32,111 bases of DNA from the NCBI GenBank assembly GCA_015490175.1, contig WFYJ01000044.1:1-32111 (forward strand). Reading direction: 5' to 3'. A program made the translations under genes and the position numbers. Positions 16,328 through 26,557 of the stretch are shown here, piece by piece. Every line of letters starts with the position of its first letter. Position 1 is the first letter of the stretch. This DNA comes from Saprospiraceae bacterium (GTDB lineage Bacteria > Bacteroidota > Bacteroidia > Chitinophagales > Saprospiraceae). Under the pieces are notes generated by a model. It ran no database searches. It saw nothing but the letters and a program-made list of their open reading frames with translations, and was not told the DNA's origin.

Positions 16328-18007
16328 CTACTCTTCCCGCTTGCGCAAAAAGACAAAGCCGTTTTTGCGACCTGTTTCCTCGAGCATGGGATAGCGGCGC
16401 TGCAACTCCGGCCAGCGATGCACTTTCGTCACCACGAACAGCGGGCGCGGCAACGGCCGGTACATGAGCGTGTCGAACGGAATGCCCTGCACGCTCGTCT
16501 CGGGCCGCACACGCGCGTAAAACAGATGCGCATAGCTCTTGAAGCCGGCCGTGGTGACCGAGACGTCCTGGCCCTGCAGCCCTTCGTAGAATTCGATGGC
16601 GGCGCGTTGGCTGTAGCCCTCGATGCGCTTGATGTGCACGATGATGGCCAGGCTGGTGAAGAGGGCCGAGGCGAGGAGCAGGCCGAGTACGGCACCGCGC
16701 ATGTGTGTTTTCCGCCTTGCGGCAAACCACACCAGTCCGGACAGCAACACGATCGCGGTCAGCAGGCTTTCGGCGAGGGACCACTGCACCTCGGCATCGA
16801 GGTTGGCTTGCGCAAAGGGATCGTTGGCTGCAAGCGCTTTCAGCCACTCGGGATGTTGCCCCAGGATGGGTGCCGCCACCACAGCAAGCACGAACAGCAT
16901 GCCGATGCTCCACAAGAGCGCGGACTGCCAGCGCATCCAACGGTGTCGGCCCTCCGCGAGTCCCATGATGGCCAATGCCCCCAGAAAGGTGACCGGGAAG
17001 TAGGCAAGAGAAGAATAGTGGACGATTTTGGATTTGACTATGGTAAACAAGGCGAGCACGACCACCAACAGGGCAACCATCCATCGCCAGAAGGAGGCCA
17101 ACCCCTGCCCGGGCTGCATTTGCCGAAAGGCACTACCTGAAAGCATCCGCAAGCCGATCACCGAAACGGGAAAGCACCCCACGAGCAACACGACGAAGTG
17201 GTAGCCCGGAAAGCCGCCATGCCCGGCATCGGGCGTGCTGAACAACCGGTACTGATAGCGGATGAACTCGATGAAAAACTCCGGGCCGTTTTTGGCCATC
17301 TCGACGCCAAACCAGAGCGCAGGCACCACCGCCGCAACTACCGACCAGGCGAAAAAGCGCAGCGCAAGCACCCGGAAAGCAGGTGCGCTCTGCCAGAGCC
17401 ACCAGACACCAAAGGTGAGTGCACTCACCAGCCACGCTACCGGTCCTTTGGTGAGGATGCCAAGTCCGAGCAATACTCCCCCCAGCACCAGCGCGCGCCA
17501 GGGATGCGCCGCTCGGAAAGGCATGGGCACCACATCCGACAGGCCCAAAAGCAAAAAGTACTGCCCCGAGAAGATGAACAGGTTGAACCACGGATCAATG
17601 ATGCCCGACCTGGCGTAGAAATGCGGCAACAGGGCACCCAGCCAGCACAGGGCCCACCACAGCCCCAGGCTGCGGCTGTGTATCTGGCGGCCGGCCCGCA
17701 TCAGCAGCACGAGCGTCAGCAGGCCGGCGATGGCGTTGGGAAAGCGGGCGGCATATTCGTTAACGCCCCACAGCTTCATACTGGCGGCCTGGAGCCAGAA
17801 GAAGAACGGCGGCTTCTCGTAGAATGGCTGAAACCCGATCTGTACCCGCAGGTAGTCGCCGCTTTCCAGCATCTCGCGGGCGCACTCGGCAAAGTTGATC
17901 TCGTCCCAGTCGAACAGGTGGACGCCTCCGAGGAACGGCAAAAAGCAAACGGCCCCGAAGAGCAGAACCGCCCACTCAGGGCGCATGGCTGGTTTTATCG
18001 TGCCCAT
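16328..18007 (-). CDS. GT39/ArnT-like integral-membrane glycosyltransferase
   Basis: A protein of 559 aa with about 11-12 hydrophobic segments. The first periplasmic loop carries DWDEINFAE (33-41), with the Asp-Glu pair typical of PMT/ArnT-type GT-C enzymes that use polyprenyl-phosphate sugars. YEKPPFFFWLQA and the RFPNAIAGLLTLV segment follow as in the family. The C-terminal third is a soluble domain. The donor sugar and acceptor are not readable from sequence; lipid A, glycan or protein are all possible. The start at 18007 overlaps the RluA-like gene by 13 bases. An ATG at 17986 would remove the overlap. It is cotranscribed with its neighbours. Confidence 0.9.
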   Translation of the reverse strand: MGTIKPAMRPEWAVLLFGAVCFLPFLGGVHLFDWDEINFAECAREMLESGDYLRVQIGFQPFYEKPPFFFWLQAASMKLWGVNEYAARFPNAIAGLLTLVLLMRAGRQIHSRSLGLWWALCWLGALLPHFYARSGIIDPWFNLFIFSGQYFLLLGLSDVVPMPFRAAHPWRALVLGGVLLGLGILTKGPVAWLVSALTFGVWWLWQSAPAFRVLALRFFAWSVVAAVVPALWFGVEMAKNGPEFFIEFIRYQYRLFSTPDAGHGGFPGYHFVVLLVGCFPVSVIGLRMLSGSAFRQMQPGQGLASFWRWMVALLVVVLALFTIVKSKIVHYSSLAYFPVTFLGALAIMGLAEGRHRWMRWQSALLWSIGMLFVLAVVAAPILGQHPEWLKALAANDPFAQANLDAEVQWSLAESLLTAIVLLSGLVWFAARRKTHMRGAVLGLLLASALFTSLAIIVHIKRIEGYSQRAAIEFYEGLQGQDVSVTTAGFKSYAHLFYARVRPETSVQGIPFDTLMYRPLPRPLFVVTKVHRWPELQRRYPMLEETGRKNGFVFLRKREE

Positions 18008-18717
18008 TTTCGCAATTGCTTTACGAGGGCTGCCATGTCGCGAGGCAGAGGCGCCTCGAAGGTCATCCGCGCTTCGGTGGCGGGATGGGTGAAGGTGAGC
18101 TGTTCGGCATGCAGGGCGCTGCGCGACAGCAGCGGGCGCTCCTCTTCGCCCTTGGCCAGACGATAATTGCGTTTGATTTCAGAGAGGTAGAAAGCGTCTC
18201 GGCGCCCGTAAAGCGGATCGACCACCAGCGGATAGCCCAGTGCCTGGAAATGCACGCGCACCTGGTGCATGCGGCCGGTGAGGATCCAGGCGCGCACCAG
18301 CGTGAAATTGCCGAGGTATTCGACCACCTGGTAGCGGGTTCGAGCCGGTTTGCCTTTGGCCGAAACCACCACCCGCACGGGTTTGGAATCAATGGGCATG
18401 AGGGGCTTGTCAATCATCCCTTCCTCGTAGTGCAGTCGCCCTTCGACGATGGTCAGATAGGCTTTTTCAACCTCCCGATGTTCAAACTGCAACGACAGCT
18501 GGCGGTGGGCTTCCTCGGTGCGCGCCATGACGAGAATGCCCGAGGTCTCTTTGTCGAGCCGATGCACGACGAAGACACGCCCGTAGCGCTCCTGCATCAT
18601 GTGGTAGAGGTTGGCTTTTTCGGGCGCATACCGGTCGGGCACGCTCAGCAGAAAAGGAGGCTTGCTGACGACGAGCACGTGCTCGTCTTCGTATATGACT
18701 TGTGGTCTTCGTTTCAT
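17995..18717 (-). CDS. RluA-family pseudouridine synthase
   Basis: A protein of 240 aa. The catalytic motif HRLDKETSGILVMART (Asp is the nucleophile) lies near residue 52. Other family blocks are VIYEDEHVLVVSKPP at the start, ILTGRMHQVRVHFQALGYPLVVDPLYG and SRSALHAEQLTFTHP. There is no N-terminal S4 domain, so it resembles the short RluA/TruC-like group rather than RluC/RluD. The target RNA (23S rRNA or tRNA) cannot be assigned. It is first in a three-gene group with the GT39 enzyme and ftsE, with a good -7 box 69 bases upstream. Confidence 0.93.
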   Translation of the reverse strand: MKRRPQVIYEDEHVLVVSKPPFLLSVPDRYAPEKANLYHMMQERYGRVFVVHRLDKETSGILVMARTEEAHRQLSLQFEHREVEKAYLTIVEGRLHYEEGMIDKPLMPIDSKPVRVVVSAKGKPARTRYQVVEYLGNFTLVRAWILTGRMHQVRVHFQALGYPLVVDPLYGRRDAFYLSEIKRNYRLAKGEEERPLLSRSALHAEQLTFTHPATEARMTFEAPLPRDMAALVKQLRKWAR

Positions 18718-18785
18718 CGGTCGGGAGCTTTGGTGGTGGATACGGGCAGGCCGTGCGTATCATCCACAGACCTTTTTTCAGGCCG

Positions 18786-18793
18786 CAAAGTTA
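18786..18793 (-). promoter_or_regulatory. -7 box TAACTTTG of the RluA-GT39-ftsE group
   Basis: An exact TAnnTTTG match on the minus strand, followed by CGGCCTGAA. This is very similar to the udk promoter (TAACTTTGCGCGCC). It sits 11 bases beyond the end of the DUF481 gene. Confidence 0.7.
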
Positions 18794-18803
18794 GCCATAC
18801 ACC

Positions 18804-19595
18804 CTAACTGCCCCACCGCAGTCGAATGCCGTTTTGCAACGACCAGATCAGGGCCGGCGCCCGGGGCAGCTCGCGCTCCAGCCGGTAGTCGTAACTCAAT
18901 TGCAGGCGCACGATGAAAGTGAGCACCCGGGTGAGGGCCAGCTCGAGGGCCGACTGCCCGCTGATGCGCCAATCGCGCCGAAAGGTGAGTGCGGGTTGGT
19001 AGTACATCGTGGTGCTCCACACGCCGCCTTCGTAGAGGCGCAGCGAGCAGGAAACGTAGGTGTTGAGGCGCAGCGCGCGAAAGCTGAGCGCCGTATCCTT
19101 GATTTCGTCGTATTCGGCCATGAGGCTGAGCCCGCCATTGGCCCGGTGGGCGTCATTTGCCGAAAGGCGAAACCGCACTCCGCTGCCTGCCAGCGCACGC
19201 AAACGGATGAGCTGCTGCTCGTTGTACTGCCACTGGGCAAACGATTCCCAGGCCAGGCCCTGCTGCGCCCACTTGCGGGCCAGGCGCAGGTGGGCAAAGC
19301 CGCGGTTCACGAAGCGATCCTGGTTGACACTGACGAGCGAGAATTGCTGCAGGGCAAGCACATGCCAGCGGGGCCATGCCTTTTCGAAGCGGGCCGACTC
19401 GCTGATACTGATCACGCTCCTCGTATTTTGCACCAGCGAAAATCCGAGGTCGGCCTGGCCCACCACCCCCGCAGAATCCCACTGCAAGCTGCGCCGATCT
19501 TCGATATTGACGACCTGGGCCGGCAGCGCTTCGGCATAGAGGCAAAAGAAAAGCAGCCCGCCAAGGCAGGCCAGGGTGTGCAGCCTGTACATCAT
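18804..19595 (-). CDS. DUF481 outer-membrane beta-barrel protein
   Basis: A protein of 263 aa from the ATG at 19595. A TTG at 19613 is in frame but only 3 bases from the udk stop. The signal peptide is MMYRLHTLACLGGLLFFCLY, then AEALPAQ. The mature part is a series of amphipathic strands with alternating aromatic residues and ends in a hydrophobic strand (LIWSLQNGIRLRWGS), as in DUF481/YdiY-like barrels. The function is unknown. The gene lies 21 bases after udk and likely shares its transcript. A link to nucleoside metabolism is not evident from the sequence. Confidence 0.83.
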   Translation of the reverse strand: MMYRLHTLACLGGLLFFCLYAEALPAQVVNIEDRRSLQWDSAGVVGQADLGFSLVQNTRSVISISESARFEKAWPRWHVLALQQFSLVSVNQDRFVNRGFAHLRLARKWAQQGLAWESFAQWQYNEQQLIRLRALAGSGVRFRLSANDAHRANGGLSLMAEYDEIKDTALSFRALRLNTYVSCSLRLYEGGVWSTTMYYQPALTFRRDWRISGQSALELALTRVLTFIVRLQLSYDYRLERELPRAPALIWSLQNGIRLRWGS

Positions 19596-19616
19596 CGGAT
19601 GGGGTTTGGTCAAGCG

Positions 19617-20300
19617 TCAGAAATTGCGATCCTGCATTTCGAGTACGCCGCCGGGTTTTTGCGGCAATTCGAAGGGTTCGTGTTCGAGGTAATTGCGCAA
19701 AAAACCGGTAAGCACATTGAGCGCCATCTCGAAATGGCGGTTGTTGTTGATGATCAGGTCGGCTTCCTCGCGGTAGGGCTTGATGTACTTCTCGAAGGTG
19801 GGCAACACGTGGTGCTGGTAGCGGTACAGCACGTCGTCGAGCGGATAGTTGCGCTCGATCCGGTCGCGCTGGATGCGGCGGATGAGCTTGAGGTTGTCCT
19901 TGGCGTGGAAGTAGATCTTCAGGTCGAGCCGCTTGCGGATCTTCTTGTAATGGAGCACGAACAACCCTTCGATCACGAGGATGGGTGCCGGCTTGAAGGT
20001 GAGCATGCGCGGCTCTTTGTCGGGGTTGTTGAAGGTGTACTCGCGCCGGGTGACTACTTCGCCGCGAATGAGCCGCTTGATGTCGGCCTGGAAGGCTTTC
20101 TTGTCGATTGAGCGGGGCAGGTCGAAATTTTTCACGCCGAATTCATCCACTTCCTGTTCTTCGCGCGGGCGGTAATAGTCGTCCTGGGAAATGATGCACA
20201 CCTCCTCTTCGGAAAATCGTTCGCGCAAGCGACGGATGAAGGTCGTCTTGCCACTGCCGCTGCCCCCGGTGATGCCAATGATGAACGGACGGTGCGCCAT
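19617..20300 (-). CDS. udk: uridine kinase
   Basis: A protein of 227 aa. The P-loop GGSGSGKTT (12-20), the QDDYYRP lid/substrate segment, NFDLPRSID and EGLFVLHYKKIRKRLDLKIYF are as in Udk, which phosphorylates uridine and cytidine using a nucleoside triphosphate. Phosphoribulokinase shares the fold, but the length and context fit Udk. It is divergent from a CNT nucleoside transporter 149 bases away, giving an uptake-and-trap pair for pyrimidine salvage. An exact -7 box lies 20 bases before the start codon. Confidence 0.95.
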   Translation of the reverse strand: MAHRPFIIGITGGSGSGKTTFIRRLRERFSEEEVCIISQDDYYRPREEQEVDEFGVKNFDLPRSIDKKAFQADIKRLIRGEVVTRREYTFNNPDKEPRMLTFKPAPILVIEGLFVLHYKKIRKRLDLKIYFHAKDNLKLIRRIQRDRIERNYPLDDVLYRYQHHVLPTFEKYIKPYREEADLIINNNRHFEMALNVLTGFLRNYLEHEPFELPQKPGGVLEMQDRNF

Positions 20301-20320
20301 AGATTGCCCCTTTTGGCGCG

Positions 20321-20328
20321 CAAAGTTA
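20321..20328 (-). promoter_or_regulatory. -7 box TAACTTTG of udk
   Basis: An exact TAnnTTTG match on the minus strand, followed by CGCGCC, 20 bases before the udk ATG. The implied 5' UTR is very short, about 10-15 bases. Confidence 0.7.
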
Positions 20329-20381
20329 GCGCCTGGCCGCCAACTTGCCTACTGCTCCGCATTGATGGTCAGATCGCAGAT

Positions 20382-20412
20382 TTTGCACCTTGCTTTGCGG
20401 GGCTTACTTTTA
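20382..20412 (+). promoter_or_regulatory. promoter TTTG-19-TACTTTTA for the nucleoside transporter
   Basis: TTTG at 20382-20385, a 19-base spacer, and TACTTTTA at 20405-20412 (last base off consensus), 37 bases before the ATG. It is divergent from the udk promoter. Confidence 0.5.
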
Positions 20413-20449
20413 GCCCGGTATTCCGACAAAGCAAAACAAAAAAAGCCAA

Positions 20450-21790
20450 ATGGAAATCGCATACAGTGTGCTTAGAGGGGTGTTGGGCATGGCAGCGCTG
20501 CTGGGTATCTGTTACCTGTTCAGCGCCAATCGCAAAGCCATCGACTGGAAGCTGGTGGGTGGCGGTGTGCTGCTGCAGTTTTTGCTGGCCGTGGGTATCC
20601 TGAACGTCGGATTCATTTCCACCTTCTTCCAGTGGGTGGCCGACGGCTTCGTCGCGTTGTTGGGTTACACCGATCGGGGGGCTGCTTTCGTCTTCGGCGA
20701 ATGGCCCGACGAGACCTGGATCCAGACGATGGACTACAGCACGGGCGCCACCCCTTCGTTGGTGGCCCACAAGGTGGGCTACATCTTTGCCTTTCGGGTG
20801 TTGCCCACCGTGGTGTTCTTCTCGGCCTTCTCTGCCATCCTGTTCTATTTCGGCATTTTGCAAAAAATCATCGAAGCATTTGCCTGGCTGCTGGGCCGAT
20901 TCATGACCCTGTCGGGTGCAGAAAGCCTTGCCGCTGCCGCAAATGTTTTCATCGGTCAGACCGAAGCGCCGCTCGTCATCCGGCCGTATCTGGAACGCAT
21001 GACCAAATCCGAGATCCTGTGCCTGATGGTGGGCGGAATGGCTACCATTGCCGGTGGCGTGTTCGCCTTGTTCGTGTCGCTGCTGGGCGATCAATATGCG
21101 ATCCACTTTCTCACGGCATCGATCATCTCGGCACCGGCCGCCATCGTCGCCGCAAAAATCCTCTACCCGGAAACCGACGTGGAAGCCATACACCGCTCGG
21201 CCAAAATCCCCAAGGAACGGCTCGGCGCCAACGTCCTCGATGCCATCTCCATGGGTACCACCGACGGCGTGCGCCTGGCCGTCAACGTGGGCGCCATGCT
21301 GCTGGTGTTCATCGCCCTGATCGCACTGCTCAACGGCATCCTGGGCTGGATGGGCGACTGGACCGGCATCAACGAGCTGATCGTGGCCTCCACCGATGGC
21401 CGCTTCCAGGGCCTGAGTCTCGAATACGTGCTCGGCCTCCTGTTCGCGCCTTTTGCCTGGCTGCTGGGCGTACCTTCCGACGAAGTGCTCGTGGTAGGCC
21501 AATTGCTCGGCAAGAAAACGGCCATCAACGAAGTGGTCGCCTATGTCGATCTGGCCAACATCATCAAGGGAGGCACGGGCATCGGGCTGTCGCACAAATC
21601 CGTCATCATCGCCACCTATGCCCTCTGCGGCTTTTCCAACTTCTCCTCCATCGGCATCCAGATCGGCGGCATCGGCGCCCTGGCGCCCAACCAGCGCGAA
21701 ACGCTCACGTCCTTCGGCATCAAGGCGCTGATCGGCGGCACCGTGGCCTGCTTCATGACGGCCATCGTAGCCGGCGTGCTGGTGGGGTGA
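20450..21790 (+). CDS. concentrative nucleoside transporter (CNT/NupC family)
   Basis: A protein of 446 aa with about 8-10 membrane segments. CNT hallmarks are all present: VVFFSAFSAILFYFG, the substrate/sodium-site motif GQTEAPLVIRPYL, GGMATIAGGVFALFV and ALCGFSNFSSIGIQIGGIG near the C-terminus. It imports nucleosides with sodium or protons across the inner membrane. It is longer than E. coli NupC (400 aa), mainly through an insert around residues 70-105 (FGEWPDETWIQTMDYSTGAT), which is usual in Bacteroidota CNTs. Divergent udk supports pyrimidine nucleosides among the substrates. The stop codon runs directly into a tandem repeat. Confidence 0.95.
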   Translation: MEIAYSVLRGVLGMAALLGICYLFSANRKAIDWKLVGGGVLLQFLLAVGILNVGFISTFFQWVADGFVALLGYTDRGAAFVFGEWPDETWIQTMDYSTGATPSLVAHKVGYIFAFRVLPTVVFFSAFSAILFYFGILQKIIEAFAWLLGRFMTLSGAESLAAAANVFIGQTEAPLVIRPYLERMTKSEILCLMVGGMATIAGGVFALFVSLLGDQYAIHFLTASIISAPAAIVAAKILYPETDVEAIHRSAKIPKERLGANVLDAISMGTTDGVRLAVNVGAMLLVFIALIALLNGILGWMGDWTGINELIVASTDGRFQGLSLEYVLGLLFAPFAWLLGVPSDEVLVVGQLLGKKTAINEVVAYVDLANIIKGGTGIGLSHKSVIIATYALCGFSNFSSIGIQIGGIGALAPNQRETLTSFGIKALIGGTVACFMTAIVAGVLVG

Positions 21791-21912
21791 CGGAGTGACA
21801 GAGAGACGGAGTGACAGAGAGACGGAGTGACGGAGAGACGGAGAGGCGGAGAGATGGAGCGACAGAGTGATGGAGAGAGGAGTGCCGATTCAACCGATTC
21901 CACCGATTTCAC
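21791..21912 (+). repeat. 8-bp tandem repeat followed by a 9-bp tandem repeat
   Basis: 21791-21880 is a run of about eleven degenerate octamers (GACGGAGT / GACAGAGA / GACGGAGA / GATGGAGC types) starting at the transporter stop codon. 21886-21912 is three exact-phase 9-mers: CGATTCAAC, CGATTCCAC, CGATTTCAC. The octamers are the complement of the CACTCCGT units at 30215-30277. Unit length and absence of spacers exclude CRISPR. Confidence 0.85.
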
Positions 21913-21959
21913 CGGGACGTGCGCATCCCGCCATGTGCCCGATCGCAAAATCACCCGCT

Positions 21960-23675
21960 ATGGATCTTCGACTGTGTTTGCTGTTCGTCCTGTGTGCCCT
22001 GGTTTTTGGCTGCAGCCAAAACAAATCCACTGAAAAGGCCGACCTGATCCTGACGCATGGCCGAATCTACACGGTGGACGACCAACGTCCGTGGGCCGAG
22101 GCCGTAGCCATCAGGGGACAACGCATCGTCGCCGTGGGTACCGCCGACGAGATAGAAGCCTGGCGCGGCGACAGCACGGAAATCATCAATCTGGAAGGGC
22201 ATTTCGCCATACCCGGATTCATCGAGGGTCATGGCCACTTCAGCGGCCTGGGCAGCAGCCTGATGAACCTCAACTTCATGAAAGCCCGCAGTTGGGACGA
22301 GATCGTGGAGATGGTAGCCGAACGCGCCAAAACGGCCAGGCCCGGGGAGTGGATCACGGGCCGCGGCTGGCACCAGGAAAAGTGGGCGCACAGCCCCGTC
22401 CGCCAGGTGTTTGGCTATCCGTTCCACGACGCGCTCAGTGCCGTCACCCCGGACAATCCGGTGGTACTGCGCCATGCCAGCGGACACAGCCTCTTTGCCA
22501 ACGAAGCCGCCATGAAGGCCGCCGGCGTCACGCGCGAGACGCCCGACCCCAAAGGAGGGCGCATCGTGCGCGATGAGCAGGGCAACCCCATCGGCGTCTT
22601 CGAGGAGCGCGCCATGGAACTCGTCCTCGCCGCCTACCGGCAATACCTCAGCACCCTGTCGGAAGCGGAATTGCTGGCCCGGTGGTACGAAGGCATCGAA
22701 AAGGCGCAGAAAGAATGCCTGCGCAAAGGGGTGACCAGCTTCCAGGATGCGGGTTCCTCCTTCGAGGAAATCGAACGGTATCGCAAAATGGCCGAAGCGG
22801 GCCGGCTCGACCTGCGCCTGTGGGCCATGCTGCGCCATTCCTGCGACGAGATGAAAGGACGCCTCGACGGCTTCCCCATTATCGGCGTGGGCGACGGATT
22901 TTTCACCTGCCGCGCCATCAAATCGGAACTGGACGGCGCTCTCGGCTCCTACGGCGCCTGGCTGCTCGAACCCTACAACGACAAACCCGACTTCACCGGC
23001 CAGAACACCACTCCCATCGAAGAGGTGAAGTGCATTGCCAATCTGTGCGTGCAACGCGGCATGCAACTGTGCGTGCACGCCATCGGCGACCGCGCCAACC
23101 GCGAATTCCTCGACCTCTGCGAGGAGATCTTCAAGGCGCATCCCGACAAAAAGGACTGGCGCTGGCGCAGCGAGCACGCCCAGCACCTGCATCCCGACGA
23201 CATTCCGCGCTTTGCACAACTGGGCGTCATTGCCTCCATGCAGGCCATTCACTGCACCTCCGACGCGCCCTTCGTCGTCAAGCGCCTGGGCGAACAACGC
23301 GCACGGGAAGGCGCCTACGCCTGGCGCGCCCTGCTCGATGCCGGCGCCGTAGTCACCAATGGCACCGACACGCCCGTAGAAGACGTGGATCCCCTCGCTT
23401 CGTTCTACGCAGCCGTCACCCGCAAGCGCGCCGACAACGGGATGGAGTTCTTTCCCGAGCAGGCCATGACGCGCGCAGAAGCCATCTATTCCTACACCAT
23501 GGCCAATGCCTGGGCCGCCTTCGAAGAACACGAAAAGGGCAGTATCAGCCCGGGCAAGTACGCCGACATCGTGGTGCTGAGCAACGACCTCACTACCTGC
23601 CCGGCCGACAGCATCCTGTCCACCCGCGTACTCATGACCATGGTGGGCGGAAAGATCAAGTACCGGGCCGAGTAG
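21960..23675 (+). CDS. lipoprotein amidohydrolase (Amidohydrolase_3 / YtcJ-like)
   Basis: A protein of 571 aa. The ATG at 21960 is chosen because it opens a lipoprotein signal (MDLRLCLLFVLCALVFGC, Cys at 18), although Phe at the -2 position of the lipobox is unusual. The longer frame upstream is repeat sequence. Features: IIDLEG-like INLEGHFAIPGFIEGHGHF with metal ligands H91 and H93, VHAIGDRAN (His ligand), SEHAQHLHPDD (His) and TNGTDTPVEDVDP with the catalytic Asp, then the C-terminal GKYADIVVLSNDL strand. YtcJ-type enzymes hydrolyse N-acyl or formamide-like bonds. The substrate is unknown. Confidence 0.92.
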   Translation: MDLRLCLLFVLCALVFGCSQNKSTEKADLILTHGRIYTVDDQRPWAEAVAIRGQRIVAVGTADEIEAWRGDSTEIINLEGHFAIPGFIEGHGHFSGLGSSLMNLNFMKARSWDEIVEMVAERAKTARPGEWITGRGWHQEKWAHSPVRQVFGYPFHDALSAVTPDNPVVLRHASGHSLFANEAAMKAAGVTRETPDPKGGRIVRDEQGNPIGVFEERAMELVLAAYRQYLSTLSEAELLARWYEGIEKAQKECLRKGVTSFQDAGSSFEEIERYRKMAEAGRLDLRLWAMLRHSCDEMKGRLDGFPIIGVGDGFFTCRAIKSELDGALGSYGAWLLEPYNDKPDFTGQNTTPIEEVKCIANLCVQRGMQLCVHAIGDRANREFLDLCEEIFKAHPDKKDWRWRSEHAQHLHPDDIPRFAQLGVIASMQAIHCTSDAPFVVKRLGEQRAREGAYAWRALLDAGAVVTNGTDTPVEDVDPLASFYAAVTRKRADNGMEFFPEQAMTRAEAIYSYTMANAWAAFEEHEKGSISPGKYADIVVLSNDLTTCPADSILSTRVLMTMVGGKIKYRAE

Positions 23676-23749
23676 AAAGGCGTCCGCACGCTCTGCTCGA
23701 CTCCGGCGTCCCCGCAGCAGACGCATTCGCCCAACCCAAAACCCTGCCC

Positions 23750-24556
23750 ATGCTTTCGCAAAAAGCCACCTTGCTGCTGTGCCTCCTTTTGAGTTGCCTG
23801 GCCACCAACGCCCAGGAGCTCTTTCCCGTGTCCATGGGCCAGCTCGCGGCTACCAGCGGGGCCGCCACCGATGATTTGTCGGGCTGGTTCGACAATCCCG
23901 CGGCGACGGGCCGGATGGAGCATCCCGGGATGCATCTCTTTGGCGCCAGCCCGTTCGTCGCTCCGGGTTGGGGCTCATCCTCACTCATAGCCGGATTGCC
24001 TTCCGGCAAAAACGTCCTCGTGCTGGCCGCCCACACGCGCGGCGCCAGCTATTTCAACGAAACGAGCGTGCGGCTCGGCAGCGCACGAGCCCTCAATGAA
24101 AGGCTGCGCCTGGGGCTGCACGTCGGATTGCGCGCCCAGCGTGCCGACAACTACGAGCCCGAATACCTCCTCGAAGCGGGCATGGGCCTGCAGGTGCGGC
24201 TCTTTGGTTCGTGGCGCGCCGGTGCCGCCGTCATGGGGTTGCCGGGCTTTGTGCTCGACCGCTACCCTGCCCCGGCCCTGCATTTCGGCCTGACCGGCGC
24301 GGTTGAGGAAGGCCTCCAGCTCAACTTTTCGATTGCGCAGTCGGAAGTCTTCGGCCTGGATTGGCGGGCCGGCCTGGCGTGGCAAGTGCAACCCGCCCTG
24401 GTGCTCACGGCCGGCCTTCGACATGCCGGCATCGCGCAGCCATCGCTGGGCCTGGGCTGGCTGCTTCATCGCAAGTGGTCGTTGTGGCTGGCCACTCAGT
24501 ATCATCCCCGACTCGGCTGGACTCCCGGCATCGAACTCCGCTTCGGCCAGCGTTGA
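23750..24556 (+). CDS. outer-membrane beta-barrel protein, PorV/UPF0164-like
   Basis: A protein of 268 aa. The ATG at 23750 begins a clear signal peptide (MLSQKATLLLCLLLSCLATN, then AQE). Immediately after it, MGQLAATSGAATDDLSGWFDNPAATG resembles the start of PorV/UPF0164-type barrels (a short helix, then ASGW-N-PA). The rest is alternating amphipathic strands of about 10-12 residues with Gly turns, ending GWTPGIELRFGQ. It is shorter than PorV proper (about 390 aa), so I do not call it a T9SS component. It lies 74 bases after the amidohydrolase. It may be cotranscribed. Confidence 0.75.
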   Translation: MLSQKATLLLCLLLSCLATNAQELFPVSMGQLAATSGAATDDLSGWFDNPAATGRMEHPGMHLFGASPFVAPGWGSSSLIAGLPSGKNVLVLAAHTRGASYFNETSVRLGSARALNERLRLGLHVGLRAQRADNYEPEYLLEAGMGLQVRLFGSWRAGAAVMGLPGFVLDRYPAPALHFGLTGAVEEGLQLNFSIAQSEVFGLDWRAGLAWQVQPALVLTAGLRHAGIAQPSLGLGWLLHRKWSLWLATQYHPRLGWTPGIELRFGQR

Positions 24557-24582
24557 TCCGATGCCGACATTCCTTTTTTCCG

Positions 24583-24590
24583 CACCTTTG
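24583..24590 (+). promoter_or_regulatory. probable -7 box CACCTTTG upstream of ettA
   Basis: One base off TAnnTTTG, but ACCTTTGCGCGCTGAA (24584-24599) is identical to the trxB promoter region. It implies a leader of about 125 bases that includes an AT-rich stretch (24660-24722). Confidence 0.45.
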
Positions 24591-24722
24591 CGCGCTGAAC
24601 GAACGCCATGCGCCAGCCGGTTTTCCCACAAAATCAGCAACTTGTACTCGGCCTGTCGGCAGATTTTTTCGTTTTTTTTGAAAAATAACGGTGAGAAAAT
24701 TTTGGAAAAGTAAAAGCAAATT

Positions 24723-26399
<1,677 letters not shown>

Positions 26400-26479
26400 A
26401 CGGGCCGGCACGGCACAACCGGTGAAACGGGATGTGGGCTTTTTGCGCAAGCGAGGTTTCAGGTTTGGGCAGAAAGCCC

Positions 26480-26487
26480 TACATTTG
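26480..26487 (+). promoter_or_regulatory. -7 box TACATTTG of rpsP
   Basis: An exact TAnnTTTG match followed by CGCCTCGAA, 70 bases before the rpsP ATG. The nearest TTTG upstream is only 12 bases away, so the -33 element is unclear. Confidence 0.65.
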
Positions 26488-26499
26488 CGCCTCGAATTG

Positions 26500-26530
26500 A
26501 CCCGACGTCTCTTTACGGGAGTAATCGGGT
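26500..26530 (+). promoter_or_regulatory. hairpin in the rpsP leader
   Basis: ACCCGA (26500-26505) pairs with TCGGGT (26525-26530), with a possible inner CTC/GAG stem. It lies within the predicted 5' UTR. It could be an autoregulatory ribosomal-protein leader; the structure is short and unproven. Confidence 0.35.
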
Positions 26531-26557
26531 ATGGTTAAACCACAAACATGTTGATTC

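Noticed and set aside
21791-21912. Possible CRISPR array
   Set aside because: Units are 8-9 bases and directly adjacent, with no spacers and no cas genes.
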